From Methanocalculaceae archaeon (GTDB lineage Archaea > Halobacteriota > Methanomicrobia > Methanomicrobiales > Methanocorpusculaceae): a stretch of 5,372 nt of DNA. The notes under the pieces are model-generated. The model was not told the DNA's origin. It searched no databases and saw only the letters and a program-made list of their open reading frames with translations. Below are positions 1 through 5,372 of this stretch, in pieces. The position numbers and the translations under genes were made by a program. Where the stretch lies: assembly GCA_031255895.1 (NCBI GenBank), contig JAIRRQ010000055.1, positions 1 through 5,372 on the forward strand. Reading direction: 5' to 3'. Position 1 is the first letter of the stretch. Every line of letters starts with the position of its first letter.

Positions 1-1088
1 ACCTTTTTGGCCGCTTCAGGGTCAGTGACCTTGAGATAACCTGCGTAAACGTTCGGAAGTGCGCCCATATCACAGGAGCCCTGCACATTGTTCTGACCAC
101 GGAGTGCGTTGACACCGCACCCGGGTTTGCCGATATTACCGAGAAGTACTTGAACGAATGCGATGGAACGTACATTGTCAACACCAACGGTGTGCTGAGT
201 AATACCCAAACAGTGGACGAATGCAGTCTTGTGCTGGCACTCACGAAGCCATTCAAGAACCTGTTCGATTTTTTCTGCCGGTACGCCACATACGACAGAG
301 GTATTTTCGATGCTGTATTTTTCCTGAGTGACGCAGGCTTTGAGTTCTTCGTAGCCGTTGGTACGATTTTTAACAAATTCTTCGTCAACCCATCCACGCT
401 CGATGATTTCTTTCATCAAACAATTGAGGAGTTGGATATCAGTTCCAGGGAAGTGCTGAATATGCAGATCTGCCTGCTTTGCGGTAGGCGTTGTGCGCGG
501 ATCACATACGAGAATGTGAGCACCTTTCGCCTTTGCTTGCATGATTCTGCGGCCTGCGAGTGGATGGGCTTCAAAATTATTGGATCCGATGATAAAAACG
601 AAATCAGCAATCGCAAGATCGTCAAAAGAGTTCGTGGAAGCACCAGATCCGAAGACCATGTTCAAACCTGCGACGGTTGGTGCATGGCACAGACGGGCAC
701 AGTGGTCAACATTCGGGGTCTTTAAAACGATTCTGGCAAATTTCTGCATTGCGTAGTTATCTTCATTGCAACAGCGTGCAGATGAGATGACAGCGATCTC
801 CTCTGGATTGTATTTCTTGAAGTTCTCGGCAACGACTGCAAGAGCTTCATCCCAGGTTGCCGTCTTGAATTCACCGGTTGTTTTGTCTTTGATCAGCGGA
901 GTTTTGAGGCGATCTTCGGAGACGATGAATTCCCAGCCGAAAATTCCCTTCTGGCAGAGTTTACCTTGGTTGACCTGGCCACGTTGGCATGGCTGGACAC
1001 CAGAGATTTTGCCGTCTTTTACCACCAAATTAAAGGTACAGCCTGCTCCACAATAGGGACAGGTCGTGGTTACATACTTGATTTCCAT
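1..1088 (-). CDS. fdhA: Formate dehydrogenase catalytic (alpha) subunit, Cys type, 3' end cut by window edge
   Basis: Molybdopterin oxidoreductase that oxidises formate to CO2. In methanogens it works with the F420-binding FdhB subunit and supplies electrons for methanogenesis in the cytoplasm. I translated the minus strand by hand: it is open from ATG at 1088 to the left edge, giving 362 residues, about half of the usual length. The N-terminal [4Fe-4S] ligands are C10, C13, C17 and C45, followed by K47, the position of the electron-relay lysine of E. coli FdhF. A bis-MGD contact region NEDNY lies at 108-112. The active site CARLCH has C134 where FdhF has selenocysteine 140, next to the conserved H135. 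RGQNNVQG carries R330, matching the formate-binding arginine. Ala-Arg-Cys-Cys at 104-107 gives an adjacent cysteine pair. The start is supported by GAGG 7 bases upstream. FwdB/FmdB and nitrate reductase are less likely, because CARLCH and RGQNNVQG are formate dehydrogenase signatures. fdhB probably lies beyond the left edge, but this is not visible. Confidence 0.95.
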   Translation of the reverse strand, partial: MEIKYVTTTCPYCGAGCTFNLVVKDGKISGVQPCQRGQVNQGKLCQKGIFGWEFIVSEDRLKTPLIKDKTTGEFKTATWDEALAVVAENFKKYNPEEIAVISSARCCNEDNYAMQKFARIVLKTPNVDHCARLCHAPTVAGLNMVFGSGASTNSFDDLAIADFVFIIGSNNFEAHPLAGRRIMQAKAKGAHILVCDPRTTPTAKQADLHIQHFPGTDIQLLNCLMKEIIERGWVDEEFVKNRTNGYEELKACVTQEKYSIENTSVVCGVPAEKIEQVLEWLRECQHKTAFVHCLGITQHTVGVDNVRSIAFVQVLLGNIGKPGCGVNALRGQNNVQGSCDMGALPNVYAGYLKVTDPEAAKK

Positions 1089-1095
1089 GGATAAA

Positions 1096-1099
1096 CCTC
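1096..1099 (-). promoter_or_regulatory. Ribosome binding site of fdhA
   Basis: GAGG, followed by 7 bases and the ATG at 1088. It fits the archaeal 16S rRNA anti-Shine-Dalgarno and decides the start, which also places the iron-sulfur cysteine motif at the usual distance from the N terminus. A second GAGGTT lies 15 bases further upstream (1109-1114) but is too far from the start to serve it. Confidence 0.65.
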
Positions 1100-1111
1100 G
1101 GATACTATAAC

Positions 1112-1121
1112 CTCTGCAGAG
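1112..1121. promoter_or_regulatory. 10-bp perfect palindrome in the fdhA leader or promoter
   Basis: CTCTGCAGAG reads the same on both strands. It lies between the proximal TATA-like box (1126-1134) and the fdhA ribosome binding site. If that box is used, the palindrome sits just downstream of it, where a bound repressor would block RNA polymerase. It could also arise by chance. Its function as an operator is inference from position only. Confidence 0.25.
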
Positions 1122-1125
1122 AGAA

Positions 1126-1134
1126 CATAAATAT
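1126..1134 (-). promoter_or_regulatory. Weaker, proximal TATA-like box for fdhA
   Basis: ATATTTATG, preceded by the purine-rich GGATAG. Counting about 25 bases downstream puts a start of transcription near 1104, which would leave a leader of some 15 bases that still includes the GAGG ribosome binding site. The match to the archaeal TTTATATA consensus is imperfect, and the box at 1216-1224 is a better match. Confidence 0.3.
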
Positions 1135-1141
1135 CTATCCT

Positions 1142-1185
1142 GATTTTTGTGATTTTTAGTTATTATCGGTGGGTTTTAGATTTTT
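1142..1185. repeat. Three GATTTTT copies upstream of fdhA
   Basis: On the plus strand GATTTTT occurs at 1142-1148, 1151-1157 and 1179-1185. The first two are 9 bases apart and the third is 28 further on. On the fdhA sense strand these are AAAAATC boxes just upstream of the proximal TATA-like box. They may be regulator-binding half-sites, or only the low complexity of an AT-rich spacer. I cannot tell which from the sequence. Confidence 0.2.
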
Positions 1186-1215
1186 ATTTGGATCCAAGAA
1201 GTTAAATAATTCAAT

Positions 1216-1224
1216 TAATATAAA
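1216..1224 (-). promoter_or_regulatory. Probable TATA box of fdhA (distal)
   Basis: TTTATATTA on the minus strand is the closest match in the window to the archaeal TATA consensus, and it lies in the gap between cfbB and fdhA with the right orientation. Transcription would begin near 1195, giving a leader of roughly 105 bases before fdhA. The bases upstream (CTCACAC) are not a strong BRE. The proximal box at 1126-1134 could act instead or in addition. Confidence 0.4.
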
Positions 1225-1348
1225 GTGTGAGTTAACCATATTCATTGAGTAAGCGCGCATTTTTCAGATCCGAAAGCATATTTCCCAGGTTATGTGGTCG
1301 AATAAATTGAACTTCATTTAATAGCCACGATTTCCACATCAAGCCATC

Positions 1349-1354
1349 AAAAAA
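1349..1354 (-). terminator. Poly-T terminator candidate after cfbB
   Basis: Six T residues on the sense strand begin 14 bases after the cfbB stop codon. Archaeal RNA polymerase ends transcription at U-tracts without needing a hairpin, and none is evident here. The tract is short, so termination may be partial and some cfb transcripts could read into fdhA. Confidence 0.35.
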
Positions 1355-1368
1355 TGCTAATCAATATC

Positions 1369-2727
1369 TCACAAGCCGAAAAAATTCTTCAGCATCATCC
1401 AAGATGACACAGGCATCAGATGTGTGTACGCACCCAATGTTCGATGGATCAACGCCCCGTCCTGCCCACCGGCAATACCAATACCTCGAGAAAGGCGGTA
1501 GGCATACCTAACCCCAGCGTCCATCGAAATACCACTGTAATGAAACTCGTGCCCTCGGAACGTAAACTCACCTTCCGGAAGGGATGCAATCCCAACCACG
1601 TACCCAAGAACCTTTTTAGTCGACATTTTCGTATCCCCTCCAAACACCCCGCACATTTCACAGGAAAGTTGTTCATCTCGCTTCTGCCATCCTTTTTCAA
1701 GCGTAAGCGATCGCGTCAAATACATCAGACCACCGCATTCCGCATAGATCGGTACATCGTTCTTCGCTGTCTCCAGTATTGCCTCCCGCATCGCATCATT
1801 TCGTTCGAGTTCTTCTAAGAACAACTCAGGATATCCCCCTCCAAAGATATATCCGTCCGCCTCAGGCAGTCGATCATGCACTGGACTGAAATGCACAACT
1901 TCAACACCAAGATTCCACAAAACTGCGTCCAACTCACCATAATAGAAATTAAATGCCTCATCATATGCAACCGCAATCCGCATCACGAATTCCGGTTGTT
2001 CACCCAACATCTCACAAACAACATTCGAACACGGAGTCCTATCCTGTGCCGTCTCCCGAATCAGATCAATATCCACGTACTCTCCGATCACACTTGTAAT
2101 ATGTGAAATTCGATCATGGAACTCTGCATTATCAGATCCCTCACGATAAGGCACGAGACCGAGGTGTCGCATAGTAAGTTCCATTTCCTGCATCCGTGGA
2201 ACAACACCCATCACAGGAATTCTGCAGTAATGTTCAACTGCTTTCGTTGCTTTCCGGATATGACGTTCACCCATCACATTATTTAGAATAACGCCCTCGA
2301 TCCGAATATTCGGATCAAACGCCACAAAACCATTCACCAGCGCAGCAACACTCCGCGTAATGCCCCGAGCATTGATCACCAAAATCACAGGCAAATCGAA
2401 CATTTTTGCAACTGACGCCGTACTTCCGACATCGTCCAGCGCATTCACACCCTCATACAAACCCCGTACCCCTTCCACAATCCCGTACTCGGCACCCTCT
2501 GAACCATAACAAAACAACCCTGCCGTCTCCTCAGGTGTCTGTACAAACGTATCCAAATTATATGACGGCCTGTTGGTCACGCCAGCAAGATATGACGTAT
2601 CAATATAATCCATCGCGATCTTGTAAGTCTGAACCACTGATTTTTGTGCGAGCAGACCCGCAATTGCAAGTGTCATACTCGTCTTTCCCGAACCCGATCT
2701 GTCACCTGAAATCAGTAGTGATCTCAT
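1369..2727 (-). CDS. cfbB: Ni-sirohydrochlorin a,c-diamide synthase (CfbB)
   Basis: Second step of F430 synthesis: ATP- and glutamine-dependent amidation of the a and c acetate side chains of Ni-sirohydrochlorin in the cytoplasm. The 452 residues match the full length of the CbiA/CobB family. The N-terminal synthetase domain opens with the P-loop GDRSGSGKTS (8-17), and VEGVRGLYEG follows at about residues 84-93. The C-terminal class I glutaminase domain has the nucleophile in YAECGG (C331) and histidines in GHEFHYS (H393, H396), then AYTHLMP near the end. The start ATG overlaps the cfbD stop as ATGA, and GGAG lies 6 bases upstream. By sequence alone this could be cobyrinate a,c-diamide synthase CbiA; position directly after cfbA, cfbE and cfbD argues for the nickel pathway. 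In some organisms one enzyme may serve both pathways. The TGA stop is followed closely by a T-tract. Confidence 0.93.
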   Translation of the reverse strand: MRSLLISGDRSGSGKTSMTLAIAGLLAQKSVVQTYKIAMDYIDTSYLAGVTNRPSYNLDTFVQTPEETAGLFCYGSEGAEYGIVEGVRGLYEGVNALDDVGSTASVAKMFDLPVILVINARGITRSVAALVNGFVAFDPNIRIEGVILNNVMGERHIRKATKAVEHYCRIPVMGVVPRMQEMELTMRHLGLVPYREGSDNAEFHDRISHITSVIGEYVDIDLIRETAQDRTPCSNVVCEMLGEQPEFVMRIAVAYDEAFNFYYGELDAVLWNLGVEVVHFSPVHDRLPEADGYIFGGGYPELFLEELERNDAMREAILETAKNDVPIYAECGGLMYLTRSLTLEKGWQKRDEQLSCEMCGVFGGDTKMSTKKVLGYVVGIASLPEGEFTFRGHEFHYSGISMDAGVRYAYRLSRGIGIAGGQDGALIHRTLGAYTHLMPVSSWMMLKNFFGL

Positions 2728-3794
2728 GCAATACTCCGAAGTACCGAACCGAATTCACTTTCCACAATATTATGCACGCCAAGCGTCTTTGGATGCAAAT
2801 CGATCTCGACCATCACGCGGGTGTGTCTCTGTTCTTTCAGAGGTATTACTTGTCGAGGTCCGTTGGTGACGGAGAACACGGTAACATCGGCCAATACATC
2901 GGGAGAGACTGCGTGCGGCACACCAACCAACAGAATAAAATCTGGATTCATTTCTGCAATTTTTACTGCAATCGCCTTACCATTCTCCCCGTACTCATCC
3001 AACGCACCACAAAGGATCGGATCCACCCCTCGTTCCCGCATTTGTGCAAGAATCATTGTCGCATCGCCACGAACCTTCGGAAGACCCCGATCTTCAAGAT
3101 TTGCCAGATATCTAATGTTCCCGTTTGGAATCACATCATGCAACGCAAGAAGCTCATCCGCAAACATGTACGCAGTTTCTTTCTTTGCATTCATGATCGC
3201 CAATCCACGCTTGCCGGATCTGGCAAGCGCAAGCAATTCAGCTGCCGCCAGATGTTTCAAATCACCACGTAATGGTGTGATATAGGTCTTACAGGCAGCT
3301 CCCCGTTCCCGTTCTATTGCATTCGCCGCTGCAAGCACCCGTCGCTGCCGTTCAAGCTCCTCTGGATCGATCCAGCCAGCCGCTACTGCCGACGTGAGAG
3401 TGGTAATCACACCATCGATGTTCTCACGGAATCCTGCATGAATATTCACAGCAATCGTGGGTGTAGAAATACCTGATGCCTCAATTGCCGATTCCATATC
3501 CTCGCCGATGATCATCGAAACACAAGTACCAACGACCGCGATCTTCTTCGGCGCAAACATCTCTTCAGAGTACTGGAGCACATTTTCAAGCACCCGTTGA
3601 CCACCGAAGATGAATTCCTCATCACCAAGGGAGGTCGTCAGAACTCGAATCCCGTCTTCCTCCAGAAGTCTGGCATGCTTGAACGAACATCCAGATGGGC
3701 CATGCAAAATAGCAAGATCCACACCCAAATCACGCAACGTGTATAGCGCTGCAACGATCGAACTTGGACGCGGTTGAACATATCTCATCACCAT
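2724..3794 (-). CDS. cfbD: Ni-sirohydrochlorin a,c-diamide reductive cyclase, NifD-like subunit (CfbD)
   Basis: Catalytic half of the nitrogenase-like CfbCD complex. It reduces Ni-sirohydrochlorin a,c-diamide by six electrons and forms the gamma-lactam E ring, giving 15,17(3)-seco-F430-17(3)-acid. Electrons come from the NifH-like CfbC with ATP hydrolysis. The 356 residues are a compact NifD-type protein. HGPSGCSFKHAR places C36, and VVGTCVSMIIGED places C91; these are the expected [4Fe-4S] ligand regions. FIFGGQRVLENVL (61-73) is the FGG-type motif shared with NifD/NifK proteins. NIHAGFRENIDG lies at 117-128. True NifD and BchN are longer, and no nitrogenase genes are nearby. ATG at 3794 is preceded by GGAG with a 5-base spacer; a second ATG two codons on (3788) is also possible. 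Only one base separates it from the cfbE stop, and its own TGA overlaps the cfbB start. No cfbC is adjacent within the window. Confidence 0.93.
   Translation of the reverse strand: MVMRYVQPRPSSIVAALYTLRDLGVDLAILHGPSGCSFKHARLLEEDGIRVLTTSLGDEEFIFGGQRVLENVLQYSEEMFAPKKIAVVGTCVSMIIGEDMESAIEASGISTPTIAVNIHAGFRENIDGVITTLTSAVAAGWIDPEELERQRRVLAAANAIERERGAACKTYITPLRGDLKHLAAAELLALARSGKRGLAIMNAKKETAYMFADELLALHDVIPNGNIRYLANLEDRGLPKVRGDATMILAQMRERGVDPILCGALDEYGENGKAIAVKIAEMNPDFILLVGVPHAVSPDVLADVTVFSVTNGPRQVIPLKEQRHTRVMVEIDLHPKTLGVHNIVESEFGSVLRSIA
2734..2737 (-). promoter_or_regulatory. Ribosome binding site of cfbB, inside the cfbD end
   Basis: GGAG with a 6-base spacer to the ATG at 2727. It lies within the last codons of cfbD. 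Together with the ATGA stop/start overlap it confirms the cfbB start and suggests that translation of the two genes is coupled. Confidence 0.7.
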
Positions 3795-3795
3795 A

Positions 3796-4977
3796 TCATC
3801 TCCATGTTTTTACCGCGAAGAGGACAATGCCTCCTATTTTTTCGGCAAGATTTAATGCTATGATTTTCGCAGTCGAAATGGTTGTGCAGACTGCATCTGC
3901 ATCAGGGAACGTCCCAACACAATCATTTGTCTCTGAAATGATCACCAAATGCGCGGGACGAACTTCAAAAACAACCCGAAGAATGTCATTCACCGGAAAT
4001 CCTTCGCAAACCGCGTGATGCTCCATCCCGATCACCATCACAACCTGTTTACCAGGACACATTTTGCGCAGATAAGTAGCTGCATCGATAGTATTAGCGG
4101 CGTTTGTTCCGCTGTTTGCATTGTCAAGAAACAACACGCCACTTATCTCAGAAAGGCACATTCTCCCTGTAAGCGCGGGAAAGTTCGCAAGATTTTCAAC
4201 AGGTAGGTCAAGTAGTAGACCCGCGGCAGCTGCTGCCGAGAGAGACGACCGATATCCAGCAATGGTCAAAAGCGAGTTGGTAACGTTACCACCTTCAAAA
4301 GATAGTACATTCCCAGAAACAGTCACCAATTCCTCAATCACCTGCCATCCTGCTTGTACCGGCACGCCGCGCGGAACCAACACCATTTCGCACGCCCCGA
4401 GACTTCTGCACTTCTCCGCAAGCGCGCTTTTGGTACCACCTGCAATAGGATAATCGTCTGCAGACGTCAAAATACCAAGTGTTCCAATACCTGCAACTCC
4501 GATAGATTCCTCTGCAATCAACCATGTGGCACCACAATCCTGCGCAGCGATGCTTGCCGCAATCACAGAGGCGGGCGTAATACTTTTCCTCCACAACAAC
4601 TCTCTTTCTGGCATCCGAAACGTCCCACTGCTCGTGTGCAGAATGCCACTGCCGCATCCAGTCATCAAATGCGCCAGTGCAAACGCGGTTGTCGTCTTGC
4701 CACATGCACCAGTAATTTCAACGGAAACGCGAGGTGAGACAACCAACTCCTTTACAATTTCGTGATGTGTTTTTACAGGAGCTTTTGTCAACAACGGATA
4801 CGAAGGATTCAGATGCACTGGAGCAGTGACCATATCATAGCTACGAGCAGCGGCCACTTTTTCCGGAACACCGGAACCTCGGTACGGATCCACTGTGTCA
4901 ACGACGTCACCTCGTCGTCGCAAAGAGGCTGCGATGTCTCCACCACCGTGAATAGTATCAAGAACCAGTACCCGCAT
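3796..4977 (-). CDS. cfbE: Coenzyme F430 synthetase, Mur ligase-like (CfbE)
   Basis: Last step of F430 synthesis: ATP-dependent activation of the 17(3)-acid of seco-F430 and closure of the six-membered carbocyclic F ring. The 393 residues follow the Mur ligase plan. An N-terminal domain (about 1-80) has a Rossmann-like start, VLVLDTIHGGGD. The P-loop is TGACGKTTT (89-97), where Mur ligases usually read GTNGKTT. A central region has the acidic pair E156-E157 and ILTSADDYPIAGGTKSA at 169-185, corresponding to the Mur metal- and lysine-containing segments. LTGRM (269-273) and DNANSGTN (285-292) mark the nucleotide-binding hinge and C-terminal domain. A pseudomurein or peptide ligase is the alternative, but the neighbours cfbA, cfbD and cfbB decide the call. 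ATG at 4977 is the only plausible start, since the next methionine is residue 49, yet no Shine-Dalgarno sequence precedes it. It begins 8 bases after the cfbA stop. Confidence 0.9.
   Translation of the reverse strand: MRVLVLDTIHGGGDIAASLRRRGDVVDTVDPYRGSGVPEKVAAARSYDMVTAPVHLNPSYPLLTKAPVKTHHEIVKELVVSPRVSVEITGACGKTTTAFALAHLMTGCGSGILHTSSGTFRMPERELLWRKSITPASVIAASIAAQDCGATWLIAEESIGVAGIGTLGILTSADDYPIAGGTKSALAEKCRSLGACEMVLVPRGVPVQAGWQVIEELVTVSGNVLSFEGGNVTNSLLTIAGYRSSLSAAAAAGLLLDLPVENLANFPALTGRMCLSEISGVLFLDNANSGTNAANTIDAATYLRKMCPGKQVVMVIGMEHHAVCEGFPVNDILRVVFEVRPAHLVIISETNDCVGTFPDADAVCTTISTAKIIALNLAEKIGGIVLFAVKTWR
3800..3803 (-). promoter_or_regulatory. Ribosome binding site of cfbD, inside the cfbE end
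   Basis: GGAGATGAT directly precedes the ATG at 3794 and matches the archaeal GGAGGTGAT consensus at all but one base. GGAG is 5 bases from the first ATG and 11 from the second ATG at 3788, which favours the first without excluding the second. The site overlaps the last codons of cfbE. Confidence 0.65.
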
Positions 4978-4985
4978 AGAAAAAC

Positions 4986-5372
4986 TTAGAGTAGAGTAGA
5001 TACCGCATTCCCCGCATTTTTGAGCATTAGCTCTGCAAGTAGTGGATCAATACCAATAGGTTCTGCATACACAAGAGGAATCTTCCTGCCATCTGTAAGC
5101 ATGAACACACCACGGTTGGATCCACCTTCCAAACCTAGGAGTTCCGGAATATCGCGAAGCACGTGGATTCCCTTTGCAAGGAACAATGGCACAACGACTA
5201 AGAGATCTAAGTCTTCATCGCGCATTGCATCAAGACCATCGGGGACAGTCGGGACGCTGTTTTCCATAAAACAGGATTTAATCAGGTACTCGTCAGTATT
5301 ATCAACCATCATCTGGGCAGTGGTAGTAATCAATTCTTTATTGTACTGCAGTCTGCTTCCATGTCCAATCAA
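4986..5372 (-). CDS. cfbA: Sirohydrochlorin nickelochelatase (CfbA), 5' end cut by window edge
   Basis: First committed step of F430 synthesis: insertion of Ni2+ into sirohydrochlorin in the cytoplasm. The small CbiX-type chelatase acts as a homodimer. The visible 128 residues begin in the conserved N-terminal motif LIGHGSR, so only about five residues are missing beyond the right edge; the TTG at 5372 is an internal leucine codon, not the start. The two metal-binding histidines are visible: H4 of the fragment (GHGSR) and H70 (FLAKGIHVLRDI). Their spacing of 66 residues equals that of H9 and H75 in the Methanocaldococcus protein as I recall it. CFMENSVPTVPDGL (34-47) and VYAEPIGIDPLLAELM near the C terminus are also family-typical. 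The same enzyme can insert cobalt for cobalamin, so the name CbiX would fit by sequence; the downstream cfb genes support nickel. It stops with TAA 8 bases before cfbE. Confidence 0.93.
   Translation of the reverse strand: MIGHGSRLQYNKELITTTAQMMVDNTDEYLIKSCFMENSVPTVPDGLDAMRDEDLDLLVVVPLFLAKGIHVLRDIPELLGLEGGSNRGVFMLTDGRKIPLVYAEPIGIDPLLAELMLKNAGNAVSTLL

Larger units (their letters stand above)
1369..5372 (-). other. F430 biosynthesis operon cfbA-cfbE-cfbD-cfbB
   Basis: Four co-directional genes are separated by 8 bases, 1 base and a 4-base overlap, with internal ribosome binding sites placed inside the upstream genes for cfbD and cfbB. This is the structure of a single transcript with translational coupling. 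The promoter is not visible and should lie to the right of the window. The NifH-like cfbC is missing from the visible part and could be upstream of cfbA. Confidence 0.85.

Noticed and set aside
685..692. Selenocysteine codon (TGA) at the FdhA active site
   Set aside because: The codon read on the minus strand at 687-689 is TGC (cysteine), and the whole frame from 1088 to the left edge contains no in-frame TGA.
150..725. Long plus-strand open frame (191 codons) opposite fdhA
   Set aside because: It is antisense to a clear formate dehydrogenase frame whose motifs are intact throughout. Its translation has no family features.
1089..1368. tRNA, structured RNA or CRISPR array in the spacer
   Set aside because: I found no cloverleaf, no regularly spaced repeats with unique spacers and no long hairpin. 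Only short AT-rich repeats and a 10-bp palindrome are present.
2406..3272. Long plus-strand open frame (288 codons) across the cfbB-cfbD junction
   Set aside because: It lies opposite two well-conserved genes. The translation is rich in His, Pro, Arg and Asn, with low-complexity character typical of an antisense shadow, and I see no domain.
2724..3794. Nitrogenase or protochlorophyllide reductase subunit (NifD, BchN)
   Set aside because: The protein is short for those families, and it is flanked by a nickelochelatase, a Mur-like ligase and an a,c-diamide synthase, which together define F430 synthesis.
3796..4977. Cell-wall Mur or pseudomurein ligase
   Set aside because: It has the Mur fold motifs but sits within the F430 operon, 8 bases from cfbA and 1 base from cfbD, with no cell-wall genes nearby.
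1369..5372. Cobalamin biosynthesis operon (cbiX, cbiA)
   Set aside because: cfbA and cfbB resemble CbiX and CbiA, but the accompanying NifD-like and Mur-like proteins have no role in cobalamin synthesis, and no other cbi genes are present.

Overview
The window comes from a methanogenic archaeon and carries one strand of genes only: everything recognisable is on the minus strand. Four genes belong to the biosynthesis of coenzyme F430, the nickel tetrapyrrole of methyl-coenzyme M reductase. The fifth is the front part of a formate dehydrogenase catalytic subunit. F430 genes plus a catabolic-type FdhA, archaeal GGAG-type ribosome binding sites and TTTATA-type promoter boxes point to a hydrogenotrophic, formate-using euryarchaeal methanogen. 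Moderate base composition would fit the Methanomicrobiales, but the genus is an inference I cannot confirm here.

Layout in the direction of transcription (right to left): cfbA (5372 to 4986, its first few codons lie outside the window), cfbE (4977 to 3796), cfbD (3794 to 2724) and cfbB (2727 to 1369). Spacings are 8 bases, 1 base and a 4-base ATGA overlap, so this reads as one tightly coupled operon. A gene-free stretch of 280 bases follows (1089-1368). It holds a probable poly-T terminator for the cfb operon, then the likely promoter and leader of the next gene. That gene, fdhA (1088 to 1), is cut by the left edge after 362 codons and uses cysteine, not selenocysteine, at the active site.

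The cfb products act in series. CfbA inserts nickel into sirohydrochlorin. CfbB amidates the a and c acetate side chains using glutamine and ATP. CfbD, with its reductase partner CfbC, reduces the macrocycle and forms the gamma-lactam ring. CfbE closes the last carbocyclic ring with ATP to give F430. CfbC, the NifH-like ATPase, is not in this window. It is not between cfbD and cfbB, so it must lie upstream of cfbA or elsewhere. The neighbouring FdhA oxidises formate to feed electrons to the same methanogenic pathway that needs F430.

I see no undescribed system, mobile element, CRISPR array or RNA gene. The points worth a second look are the absence of cfbC from the cluster, an unusual cysteine-containing P-loop in CfbE, the lack of a Shine-Dalgarno sequence before cfbE, and the regulatory-looking structure in front of fdhA.
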